Of a stretch of DNA of 64,000 nucleotides, positions 8,587 through 16,301 are shown piece by piece; the first letter of the stretch is position 1; every line of letters begins with the position of its first letter. The position numbers were made by a program, and so were the translations under genes. The notes under the pieces were generated by a model. It was not told the DNA's origin, did not search any database, and was given only the letters and a program-made list of their open reading frames with translations. Location: positions 1 to 64,000 of the forward strand of contig JAEUGX010000074.1 of the NCBI GenBank assembly GCA_016795545.1. The letters run 5' to 3'. This DNA comes from Opitutaceae bacterium (lineage in GTDB: Bacteria; Verrucomicrobiota; Verrucomicrobiia; Opitutales; Opitutaceae).

Positions 8587-9210
8587 ATGGCTCCTCCTCG
8601 ACGCAAAAATATCTTCCGGCTGGCTCCGCCGCCGCCAGCGACAATCTACGTCCGGCGCGGCTACAATCGCGTGCTCGCCGAAGAATTCGCGGCACTCAAG
8701 GTCAAGCGCGCGGCGCTCGTGGAGGACAAGATGGAGGCACACAGCCAGGGCGACCTCAGGGAAAACTTTGGCTTCAAGGCGGCAAAGGACGCGATCCGCG
8801 CCGTCGATCGCAAGATGGACGAACTCGACCGCTTCTCGCGGCGCAACACTTTCATCGAGGTCGATCCGACCTCGTGGCTCACCAAGCCGACCGATTTTCT
8901 CCAACTCGGTCATGTGGCGAGGATTGAAAAGGAGGACGTCGGCACGAAGCGGAAGCATCGCTTCACCTTTCTTGTCGCTACCTACGGCGAGACCGCGACT
9001 GATCCGGACAGCGGCATCGAGTGCCTGCCGCACAATTCCCCTCTGGCTGCAGTCCTGCTCGGTCTCCCCGTCGGAAAACCCAGCTCGGTCAATCTGCCGG
9101 CCGGACCGGCGATCCTGACCGTTTTGTCCATCCGCAACCCCACCCCAGTCGAGCTCGATCGCTTGCTCACGGCGATCAAGCCACCGGACATCGAAGAGGG
9201 ATCCGTTTGA
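8587..9210 (+). CDS. GreA/GreB-family transcript-cleavage-factor-like protein
   Basis: This is a protein of about 207 residues. The N-terminal part (about 10-90) has the Gre coiled-coil pattern, with GDLRENFGFKAAKDAIRAVD matching GreA's GDL.EN..Y.AAKE tip, which carries the acidic residues that support RNA cleavage in paused RNA polymerase. The C-terminal part (about 95-200) has the FKBP-like fold pattern with SPLAAVLLGLPVGK. A basic proline-rich start (MAPPRRKNIFRLAPPPP) is unlike housekeeping GreA, so this is probably a paralogue. A longer frame from 8545 exists. It converges on the Tat-exported protein gene. Confidence 0.7.
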   Translation: MAPPRRKNIFRLAPPPPATIYVRRGYNRVLAEEFAALKVKRAALVEDKMEAHSQGDLRENFGFKAAKDAIRAVDRKMDELDRFSRRNTFIEVDPTSWLTKPTDFLQLGHVARIEKEDVGTKRKHRFTFLVATYGETATDPDSGIECLPHNSPLAAVLLGLPVGKPSSVNLPAGPAILTVLSIRNPTPVELDRLLTAIKPPDIEEGSV

Positions 9211-9217
9211 CGTAATA

Positions 9218-9238
9218 AAGGCGCAGGGCACGCGCCTT
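9218..9238. terminator. bidirectional hairpin terminator between convergent genes
   Basis: AAGGCGC (9218-9224) and GCGCCTT (9232-9238) form a perfect 7-bp stem with a 7-base loop. It is bounded by TTTATTACG on the minus-strand side and TGCGTTT on the plus-strand side. It sits in the 36 bases between two convergent genes. Confidence 0.55.
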
Positions 9239-9246
9239 GCGTTTGA

Positions 9247-10713
9247 TCAGAAATTCCAGAGCGGTCTCGGGCTGCCGTAGGAAACGATCTCGTCGAGGTA
9301 ACTGCCCGTCTGCGGACAGGGCGGGACGAAGTCGGTGTTCTCCTTCCATTCGAGCATGCGGTAGCCCATGACGCAGTGCCAGGCGTTGTCGGCGAGGCGC
9401 ACCACGCTGGCCGTGGGATGATCCGCCGCCCAGAGCGAGCCGCGCGGCGGGGCGCCGAATTCGACCAGGGGATCGCGGGCGATGAACTGCGCCTCGAAGC
9501 CGTCGCGAGCCTCGTTGAGCACGTTGATGCAGATCGTGCTGCGCTTGCCGCGCGGTCCCCCGGCCGTGAGGCCCTCGAGCTCCGGATAGCCGGGCGTCGG
9601 GTTGATCTGGGGCTGGAACAGGTTGCAGGCGATGAAGGGCGTGCCGTCCACGGCGCGGCCGAGCGTGATCGGCGCACTCGGCGTCATCCGCAGCAGATGA
9701 ATCTTGCGCTCCCACGGTTTGCCCTCGGCAGCGCGACGCCAGAGCCGGATCGGCGGCCCCAGCTGCGGACGGGCGCGGACGTGCACCAGCAAGCTGTCGT
9801 CGAGGTCGCGCACCACCGTCGTTTCGAGCGACTGGTCGTAGGGCGAAACCGGATCGAATCTGGCGGGCCGCCACGATCCGCCGGTCCGGCGCCAGCGCAT
9901 CAGACCGCCGGCGGTCGCGGTGCCGGTCTCGAGCCGGGCGTCCGCTCCGGTCAACAGGTCGTCGCCGTCGGGAATCGCGCAGCCCATGCCGCCGTTTTCA
10001 AAGACATGCCCGGAGCCCGGCAGCAGATCGATGCCTTGCACGATCTCGCGCGACCCGACCGTGAACTTCCGGCCGTCGTAGCTCAATTGGTAGAGCTCCA
10101 GCCTTTCGAACCGTTTTTCCCCGCGGTAGCGGAGGACACCGATCGAGGTGACGCCCTCGCTTTCGTCGACGGGCCGCGCGGACGACGACACCATCACAAA
10201 CCCGGTGCCCGCGTGCGGATGCGGACGTCCGTCGGCGCCCTTGGCCCCGAAGGGCACGAAGCCCAGCGTCCCGGGGTACTTGTTCATGTAGGCGGGAACG
10301 CCGCCGTTGTTGGGGTTCGGCACGATCTCCAGGCGCGAAACCGGATGCGCCCGCCGGGGGTCGAGGCCGTCTACACGATCGAAAAGCACGATGTCATTGC
10401 CCGCCTCGAAATCCTGGCCGCGAAAACCGCAGTCCTTGAAGTTGACGTACGCCGCGGCGAGGTTGGGCGCCACCTGGAAGGGATAATTCAGCATGTACCT
10501 CCAGGTTTTCCCGGGCGGCGTATCGAGCGGCGCCTCCAGGGCCTTCGGGTAGCGAATGATCTTCCGGATCCCGCGCACGTCGGTGTCACGCGACGAGGTC
10601 GCCACCCCGGCCGAGGCCGCAGCTCCGGAGCCCAGGGCCAGCGCGCCGACCGCGGCCTTCGCCGCCCGGGAGGCGAATTCCCGACGTGTAATGCCCGTTT
10701 TTGGATGATGCAT
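9247..10713 (-). CDS. Tat-exported protein of unknown function, sialidase/BNR-like
   Basis: The 488-residue protein begins with a twin-arginine signal (TRREFASRAAKAAVGALALG), so it is exported folded. The remainder has recurring beta-strand blocks with aromatic/Asp-rich turns and the phrase MPPCPQTGSYLDE-like ending in WNF. It resembles BNR/sialidase-like exported proteins of Planctomycetota and Verrucomicrobiota, some of which process polysaccharides. I see no catalytic signature that fixes a reaction. It is flanked by repeat copies, stands alone on its strand, and converges with the GreA-like gene. Confidence 0.6.
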   Translation of the reverse strand: MHHPKTGITRREFASRAAKAAVGALALGSGAAASAGVATSSRDTDVRGIRKIIRYPKALEAPLDTPPGKTWRYMLNYPFQVAPNLAAAYVNFKDCGFRGQDFEAGNDIVLFDRVDGLDPRRAHPVSRLEIVPNPNNGGVPAYMNKYPGTLGFVPFGAKGADGRPHPHAGTGFVMVSSSARPVDESEGVTSIGVLRYRGEKRFERLELYQLSYDGRKFTVGSREIVQGIDLLPGSGHVFENGGMGCAIPDGDDLLTGADARLETGTATAGGLMRWRRTGGSWRPARFDPVSPYDQSLETTVVRDLDDSLLVHVRARPQLGPPIRLWRRAAEGKPWERKIHLLRMTPSAPITLGRAVDGTPFIACNLFQPQINPTPGYPELEGLTAGGPRGKRSTICINVLNEARDGFEAQFIARDPLVEFGAPPRGSLWAADHPTASVVRLADNAWHCVMGYRMLEWKENTDFVPPCPQTGSYLDEIVSYGSPRPLWNF

Positions 10714-10798
10714 GTTCAGAAAGCCGCCAATCGTGATAACTGGGTTGGCCGACCTGCGGGGATGAAGCGCACGACGCGATCGAGGTCGGGTAGTTGCA

Positions 10799-10840
10799 AT
10801 AGTCTGTCCCTTACAATCGATAGTCTGTCCCTTACAATCG
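10799..10840 (+). repeat. exact tandem pair of the dispersed repeat (2 x 21 bp)
   Basis: Two identical 21-base units lie head to tail (10799-10819 and 10820-10840), each containing TAGTCTGTCCCTTACAATCG. This is the clearest instance of the repeat and defines its unit. It lies upstream of the Tat protein gene and downstream of a small hypothetical gene, both on the minus strand. Confidence 0.9.
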
Positions 10841-10879
10841 GGACCATGCCCGCAGGATAAGCAAGCCCGGTTCCCTCCG

Positions 10880-11239
10880 CTACGAAGCGGCGGGGATTAC
10901 CTGGAAGGCCTCTTTCGTTTCGGAATTTTCCTCCGTGTCCTCGTATTCCGCCTCTTCCATGGGGGCAAAACGTTCGGCTTTGAAGCCCAACTCCGCACCG
11001 GCGCAGAAGGGGTCGGGCGGGTTGCGCAGTTCCTCGACCAGCAGGTAAATCTCGGGATGGGCATCGCCGGCGCCGTTCTTCACGGGCTTGCCATCGACAA
11101 TGTGGATCGGCTTACCACGTCCGGGCGACATCGCACGCACCGTGTACGTCACCCCCTTGACCGGCAGAGCCGTGTAAGCCTGGAGCGCCCAGGCGGGGAA
11201 GGTATCGTCAATACAGACCACTTTCGAGCCGGTTTGCAT
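10880..11239 (-). CDS. conserved hypothetical protein
   Basis: This soluble, mildly acidic protein of about 119 residues reads KVVCIDDTFPAWALQAYTAL, PVKGVTYTVR, IYLLVEELRNP and ELGFKAERFAP. That layout is like small hypothetical proteins found near phage-derived or accessory genes in several bacteria. No function is known to me. The ATG at 11239 is preferred over a TTG at 11275. The C-terminus is acidic (EEAEYEDTEENSETKE). It is surrounded by dispersed-repeat copies. Confidence 0.6.
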   Translation of the reverse strand: MQTGSKVVCIDDTFPAWALQAYTALPVKGVTYTVRAMSPGRGKPIHIVDGKPVKNGAGDAHPEIYLLVEELRNPPDPFCAGAELGFKAERFAPMEEAEYEDTEENSETKEAFQVIPAAS

Positions 11240-11409
11240 AACGGCAACATGAGAACAGAAGTCACTTTTGTCCAAACTGAGTTTTGCGCGGGCTCATGTC
11301 AGATGTTCCTAGCGCCTGAAGCCCGAGATCCGATTGCTCCCTGGGAGGGAAAGCCGGCCAATCGCTCGGTCCATGGGGGGCCCTCTGTTTCATTTTGTAC
11401 GTGGACGCT

Positions 11410-11492
11410 GTAATAGTCTGTCCCTTCTGCAGGTCGCGCCGCTCTCGCCGCAGGCTACAACATGTGGGGCGCGCAAAGGGACAGGCTATTAC
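11410..11492. repeat. inverted pair of the dispersed repeat (hairpin, BIME-like)
   Basis: GTAATAGTCTGTCCCTTC at 11410-11427 and AAAGGGACAGGCTATTAC at 11475-11492 are opposite-strand copies of the repeat, 47 bases apart. They can fold into a long stem with one mismatch (T/C at the variable position). This head-to-head layout is that of REP/BIME elements. The stretch 11240-11600 has no gene. Confidence 0.75.
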
Positions 11493-11600
11493 GGTTTTTC
11501 AGGAGGATATTCATAGGCCATTGTCCTTTTGCGATCGGCTCGTTCGTTGAGATAATGAAAGTGTCGCGGGTCGAATTGTCGGTGCCGCGACCGGACTTTT

Positions 11601-12092
11601 ATGAAAAAACCAAAAAACACGATCTGCCTCTGGTATAACAAGGATGCGTTGGACGCGGCCAAATTCTACGCCGCGACTTTTCCCGACAGCCAGGTGACGG
11701 CGGTGCACAAGGCGCCGGGCGACTACCCTTCAGGCAAGGAAGGCGACATCCTTACCGTGGAATTCACCCTGATGGGGATTCCATGCCTCGGCTTGAATGG
11801 CGGTGAGGCCTTCAAGCCGAGCGAGGCTTTCTCCTTTCAGGTGGCGACGGACACCCAGGAGGAAACCGATCGCTACTGGAATGCCCTCGTCGGCAATGGC
11901 GGCGAGGAAAGCGCCTGCGGATGGTGCAAGGATCGCTGGGGCCTGTCCTGGCAGATCACTCCGCGAGCGCTGACAGACGCCATCGCCGCCGGCGGGGCCG
12001 AAGCCAAGCGCGCCTTCGCCGCCATGATGGAGATGGGCAAGATCGACATCGCCAGGATCGAGGCCGCTAGGCGAGGCGCAGCCAGCGCCTAG
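11601..12092 (+). CDS. VOC-family protein (PhnB / 3-demethylubiquinone methyltransferase-like domain)
   Basis: This 163-residue protein has the PhnB-type glyoxalase fold signature: ICLWYNKDALDAAKFYAATF, then FTLMGIPCLGLNGGEAFKPS, then EETDRYWNALVGNGGEESAC and GWCKDRWGLSWQITP. Proteins of this family are small cytoplasmic dimers. Several are annotated from one founding enzyme, but most have no demonstrated reaction. A good start is at ATG 11601. It stands alone, after the hairpin repeat. Confidence 0.85.
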   Translation: MKKPKNTICLWYNKDALDAAKFYAATFPDSQVTAVHKAPGDYPSGKEGDILTVEFTLMGIPCLGLNGGEAFKPSEAFSFQVATDTQEETDRYWNALVGNGGEESACGWCKDRWGLSWQITPRALTDAIAAGGAEAKRAFAAMMEMGKIDIARIEAARRGAASA

Positions 12093-12424
12093 CGACAAAC
12101 CGTGGCCGGCAGGGGCACTTGCAGGGACCGCCTCTTTCCACCTTCCTTCGGCATCTACGCCTGGTTCGCCGGCAAAGGCATAGGAGCAGGATCGGCCCGC
12201 CCGCAAAAACGAGGCCGTTGAGCCCCGCTGGCGGGGTCGGCGGACAATCACTCAAGTAGCGATTGAGCGACGCGCAGGGCTTGCGCTCCGGACCGCAGTT
12301 TCGGCCGCCGCCGGAAGAGGCCACCTTCTCTCCGGCAGGAACAAACCAGCTCCCCTGCAAAGAATTAGCTGTTCCGTCCGGGGCGCATTATCCCCGAAGG
12401 GAAAAGCGCTGCGCCGACCTTCCC
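12093..12424. other. gene-free stretch
   Basis: Between the plus-strand VOC gene and the minus-strand hypothetical gene I see no gene, no strong hairpin and no copy of the dispersed repeat. Confidence 0.5.
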
Positions 12425-12841
12425 TCACTCGCGATTCCAGTCCTCGGTCAGCTCCGCCTCGTTGGGCAATTCGACTCCCGCGCGTTCCAGCTCCTGGCGC
12501 AGGGCCGGCCGGAAACGGCTGCCGAGCTCCTCGATGCGGAACGTGAAGTCGGTCGGCAGATCGCCGCCGGCCGCAAAGACCAGCAGGTCCGCGAGGTCGA
12601 GCACGTCCTGGTCGACAAAGTGCTCGTCGATGACGGCCTGGCTGCCCTCGTCGGCAACCAACGTCGGCCACGCGCGCTGCGCCTCCGGGTCGGCCAGGCG
12701 CAGGGTGACCTGCCCCCGGATTTTCCCGCGCGCGATCCGCGCGGCAAATTGGCCGAGCTCGTGGTGGACGAAGGCGGCGTTGGCCAGCCGGGTCCGCTGC
12801 AGAAGCTCCTGGCGTTGCTGAAGCAAGTGATGAAATTTCAT
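12425..12841 (-). CDS. hypothetical protein, about 138 residues
   Basis: This soluble, mostly helical, acidic protein starts MKFHHLLQQRQELLQRTRLA and ends AELTEDWNRE. It has a middle segment FVDQDVLDLADLLVFAAGGD. I do not recognise a family. Codon choice (strong third-position GC) supports a real gene. The frame stays open upstream to 13078, but that part is low in coding character, so the ATG at 12841 is used. No neighbours suggest a role. Confidence 0.5.
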   Translation of the reverse strand: MKFHHLLQQRQELLQRTRLANAAFVHHELGQFAARIARGKIRGQVTLRLADPEAQRAWPTLVADEGSQAVIDEHFVDQDVLDLADLLVFAAGGDLPTDFTFRIEELGSRFRPALRQELERAGVELPNEAELTEDWNRE

Positions 12842-13368
12842 GGGTGGATGGTGCAAGCCTGACGCGATGCGGCCAGCTGCCGGTGTCCTCCCCGACAGGC
12901 GCGAAAGGTCCGCAAATCTGCCGGTCGGGGGAAGACACCGTCGCTGGCGGCGCAAGTCGGAAGACCCGCGCCGCATCGCCGAACCTGGGTTGGAGTTGAT
13001 GAGCCTGGACGGCGGAGACGCCGTCGCCTGACAAAACTGACCTGAGGCACTGCGCTGATCGATCGAGCCTGACGCCAAGGGAAGTCGCTGACACTAACCT
13101 GCGAACCTTTCTCTAACGCGTAGCAAATTCTCGAATCCTGTACTCACCCTAACGGACCCAACTAGTGCCAGATTTCTCGCGCGCGCAAGGCCCATTTGCT
13201 GCATGCGGCCCAAATTGCCCGCGGCACCCGGCCGCACGGCAGCGCTGACCGCAAAGAGGTGCCCAGGAATCCGGCCCTCCCGGGGCGGCTTCGTCCCCTC
13301 GTCGATCCCGCCAGCTCCCCCGGATCGCACCGGTACTTCCGGCGTTGAGTCGGGAGGGAATTTTTTGC
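12842..13368. other. gene-free stretch with a long imperfect hairpin
   Basis: No gene is supported. CGGTGTC (12881-12887) pairs with GACACCG (12934-12940), and CCCCGAC (12890-12896) pairs with GTCGGGG (12924-12930), giving a 14-bp interrupted stem of about 60 bases. It could be a structured RNA or a decayed element. The last part carries the leader of the following hydrolase gene. Confidence 0.4.
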
Positions 13369-14394
13369 ATGTTCCCTCATTCAGTTCCCGGCATGCGGAT
13401 CACCATCAAGATCGTCCTCTGGCTCCTCGGCGGGGCGCTGCTGGCCTGCGTGGCAGGCTGGCTGGCGTTGCAGTTCAGTCCCTGGCCTGGCGTCCTGCTG
13501 ATCCGGCAAGTCTTCGACCGGGGCGCGGAGCGTGCATCGGCGGCGCTGGCCCGGCATGTGCCGCCCGAGGTGACCGAGCGGCTCAACGAGCGCTACGAGG
13601 CAGGATCGCCGGATGGTAAGCTCGACCTGTATTATCCCCGGGCCCTCGCCGGCACGGATCGGCGGTTGACGACCGTGGTCTGGCTGCACGGCGGCGGGTT
13701 TGTGTCGGGGCGCAAGGAGGACATCGCCAACTATTGCCGCATCCTCGCGGGCCGAGGCTTCACGGTGGCCTCGGTCGATTACACCATCGCCCCCGAGGCG
13801 AGGTACCCCACCCCGGTCCGGCAGGCCAACGCCGCGCTGGCGTGGCTCGTGCGGAACGCCCCGCAGCTGCACGTCGATCCCGAACGCCTGGTGCTCGCCG
13901 GCGACTCGGCCGGGGCGCACATCGCCGCCCAGCTCACGGTCGCCGTGAGTTCACCCGCCTATGCCCGCCAGCTTGGCCTCACCCCTGCCATCACGGCGCG
14001 CCAGCAGGCCGGCGTCCTGCTCTACTGCGGTCCGTATGGCGTCGACGGCTTGAACCTCGACGGACCGTTCGGGGGGTTTCTGAAGACGGTGCTGTGGTCC
14101 TATTTCGGCAGGAAGGATTTCCTGGCGGATCCCCTCCTGGCCCAGTTTTCCGTCACCCGGCATGTCACTGCCGAGTTCCCACCGGCGTTCATCTCCGCGG
14201 GCAACGGCGACCCGCTGCTGCCACAGTCCGTTGCCCTGGCGGAAAAGCTGCGCAGCCTTGGTGTGAAGGTGGACACCCTCTTCTTCCCCGCCGACCGCCG
14301 GCCGGCCCTCGGGCACGAGTACCAGTTCAACCTGGACGACGAAGCCGGCCGCATCGCGCTCGAAAAGTCAGTGACGTTCCTCTCGCAGCTCTAG
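13369..14394 (+). CDS. alpha/beta hydrolase, HSL-type esterase, membrane-anchored
   Basis: The protein of about 341 residues has an N-terminal membrane anchor or signal (IKIVLWLLGGALLACVAGWL) and a hormone-sensitive-lipase-type hydrolase domain. The oxyanion HGGGFVSG, the nucleophile GDSAGAH and the terminal histidine in GHEYQF are all visible; the acid lies in the GNGDPLLPQS segment. The family hydrolyses short-chain esters, here probably at the envelope. ATG 13369 follows a GGGAGGG ribosome-binding site by about 10 bases; an ATG at 13393 is the alternative. Confidence 0.85.
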   Translation: MFPHSVPGMRITIKIVLWLLGGALLACVAGWLALQFSPWPGVLLIRQVFDRGAERASAALARHVPPEVTERLNERYEAGSPDGKLDLYYPRALAGTDRRLTTVVWLHGGGFVSGRKEDIANYCRILAGRGFTVASVDYTIAPEARYPTPVRQANAALAWLVRNAPQLHVDPERLVLAGDSAGAHIAAQLTVAVSSPAYARQLGLTPAITARQQAGVLLYCGPYGVDGLNLDGPFGGFLKTVLWSYFGRKDFLADPLLAQFSVTRHVTAEFPPAFISAGNGDPLLPQSVALAEKLRSLGVKVDTLFFPADRRPALGHEYQFNLDDEAGRIALEKSVTFLSQL

Positions 14395-14552
14395 GCCCCG
14401 TCCCGGCAGCCCAGGAGGCGACCGCAGGAATCCCCTGTTTCCCGGCGCCAGGATGCGCGAGCCGAGCGAAGAGACTTAAGATTTAGCGGCGCAGCCAAGT
14501 CGTCCGCAAAGCGCCTCCCTCCGTCCGGCGGTGCGGTTGCGGGCGCCCAAGT

Positions 14553-15305
14553 TCACAGCCGCGTTGGTCTGCCCCGCTCGCGCGGACCGGCACCCGGGCT
14601 TTGCGCGCGGCGCTCGGCCGCCGATCGAATCGGACGCAGCGACAGCCAGCGGATGAGCACGATGCCCGCAGACAGGAAAGCCCAGTAGCGGCGGAACCGG
14701 GCACGGGCTGCGGAATCGGTGGCGATCACCCGGGTTTCCGCACGAAAAAGGCAATGACCCGCGTCAACCGGGTCAGCCCGGAGATTCCAGACGATCTTGA
14801 CGAATCCGGGTTCGCAAAAGCGCGCAAACTCGTCCGGGGGCACGGCGCGAAAGATCACGTTGGCCTCCCAGGGCCTGGTCACGGCACCGACCACGATCTC
14901 GCGTCCCGGCACCTCGGCGAGCACCTCCCAGCCCAAAGCCCGCGTCTCCGCAAGCAGGCCGCGCGGCCGCCGCGGGTCAGGCGGTTCACCGCCCAGCAGC
15001 CACTCGCGCGCCCGGAAGACGGGGCGCACCAAGGGCAGCCCGAAGAGGTCCAGCTCGCCCGCCGCAGCCAACGTGACATCCGCCGGCGCCGCGACCCGCA
15101 TGCGGTGGCTCTCCCGCACCTCAAAGTCGGGCATGAAGCGGTCGAGCAACTGGTCTCCATCCGCCTCGGCCGGCCGCGAGGCCTGCCCGTAGCCGAGCCA
15201 GGCCATCCCCGCGTAGATCACATACGACCCCAACGCCCCGCCGACACCGGCGAGCATCCAGAGTAAAACCGCCGCACCGGCTGGCGAATCGAGAGCGTTC
15301 TCCAT
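14553..15305 (-). CDS. membrane-associated hypothetical protein
   Basis: This 250-residue protein has two hydrophobic segments, one at the N-terminus (AAVLLWMLAGVGGALGSYVI) and one near the C-terminus (YWAFLSAGIVLIRWLSL). Between them is a soluble domain with VIFRAVPPDEFARFCEPGFV and KIVWNLRADPVDAGHCLFRA, a pattern like SRPBCC/DUF2867-type ligand-binding folds. No reaction is known. The tail is Arg/Pro-rich. It converges with the hydrolase gene upstream. Confidence 0.55.
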   Translation of the reverse strand: MENALDSPAGAAVLLWMLAGVGGALGSYVIYAGMAWLGYGQASRPAEADGDQLLDRFMPDFEVRESHRMRVAAPADVTLAAAGELDLFGLPLVRPVFRAREWLLGGEPPDPRRPRGLLAETRALGWEVLAEVPGREIVVGAVTRPWEANVIFRAVPPDEFARFCEPGFVKIVWNLRADPVDAGHCLFRAETRVIATDSAARARFRRYWAFLSAGIVLIRWLSLRPIRSAAERRAQSPGAGPRERGRPTRL

Positions 15306-15603
15306 TTGCCCAAAATACCTCTGCGGCGGCCTTCATGCTTCGCATTTCTTGGCGACTCATGGCCTTGGGTTGCGTCTTTGGCCGCCGCCTTGCCCGGCCG
15401 GCGTCCCGCGCGCAGGCTGGTTCCGCAGGCGGCGTTTTCCACCTGCCCGGCTCCGTGGCCTGCGCTCCCGGGCATTCGCTTTCGCGGCCACCCGCCCCTT
15501 GCGGCCGGTTTTGGCTGACAGGCGGCTGAACCTGTCCAACGCTCCTCCCGTGCGAAGGCGGGCGCCGCGGCTCGGCGGGGCATCATCGCCAGGACGAACG
15601 ATC

Positions 15604-16179
15604 ATGTTGTTCAAACAAGCCATCCTCGAAAAGATCGCCGCCGGTGAGGTCAAGGTCGCGTATCGGCGATGGCGGCGGCTCGGCGTGCGCGTGGATTCGC
15701 TGCTGCACACGGGCGTCGGCCTCGTCCGCATCAAGTCCATCCAGCCCGTGGATGTCCTGCGACTCACGCAACGCGACGCCAAGAGCGCCGGATATGGATC
15801 CCTCGAGGAATTGCGGCGCACTTTCCCCGCCGAGGGCACGTTCTATCGCCTGGGGCTTGAACGCGTCGGCGACGACCCGCGCATCGCCTTGCGCAACCGG
15901 GCGCGGCTGGACCCCGCGGAGCGGGCAAGGCTGGCGGCGGCGCTCGCCCGGCTGGACGCGCGCTCGCGCGCCGGCCCGTGGGTCCACCGCGTGCTGAGCA
16001 CCATCGCCGCATCTCCCGGAACCCGCGCCGGCGTCCTGGCGGCCCGCCTTGGCTGCGACAAGGCCTGGCTCAAGCTTCAGGTCAGGAAGTTGAAGAATCT
16101 GGGCCTCACCGTCAGCGAGCCGACCGGATACCGGCTGTCACCGCGGGGCGCCGCCTGGCGGGACGGCCGCCAGGGGTGA
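15604..16179 (+). CDS. ASCH-domain protein
   Basis: This 191-residue protein starts MLFKQAILEKIAAGEVKVAY and continues RRWRRLGVRVDSLLHTGVGL. This is the ASCH-type (PUA-like) N-terminal domain used for RNA or nucleotide binding, with DAKSAGYGSLEELRRTF as the conserved helix. The second half (about 105-191) is a winged-helix-like segment (GVLAARLGCDKAWLKLQVRK). The frame stays open upstream to 15349 with poor coding character. By family it may act on RNA or as a regulator; no substrate can be named. The 298 bases upstream contain nothing I recognise. Confidence 0.7.
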   Translation: MLFKQAILEKIAAGEVKVAYRRWRRLGVRVDSLLHTGVGLVRIKSIQPVDVLRLTQRDAKSAGYGSLEELRRTFPAEGTFYRLGLERVGDDPRIALRNRARLDPAERARLAAALARLDARSRAGPWVHRVLSTIAASPGTRAGVLAARLGCDKAWLKLQVRKLKNLGLTVSEPTGYRLSPRGAAWRDGRQG

Positions 16180-16301
16180 TGTTTCAGGAGGGCCTGCCAC
16201 CCGTCCACCCCAGCGCCGCCCGGCGCCTCCCGCATTCTCCGCGCCTGCGACCGTCTCGGTTAAGGATTCCCCACGACGCGAATCCTGTCTAGCATGCCCT
16301 C

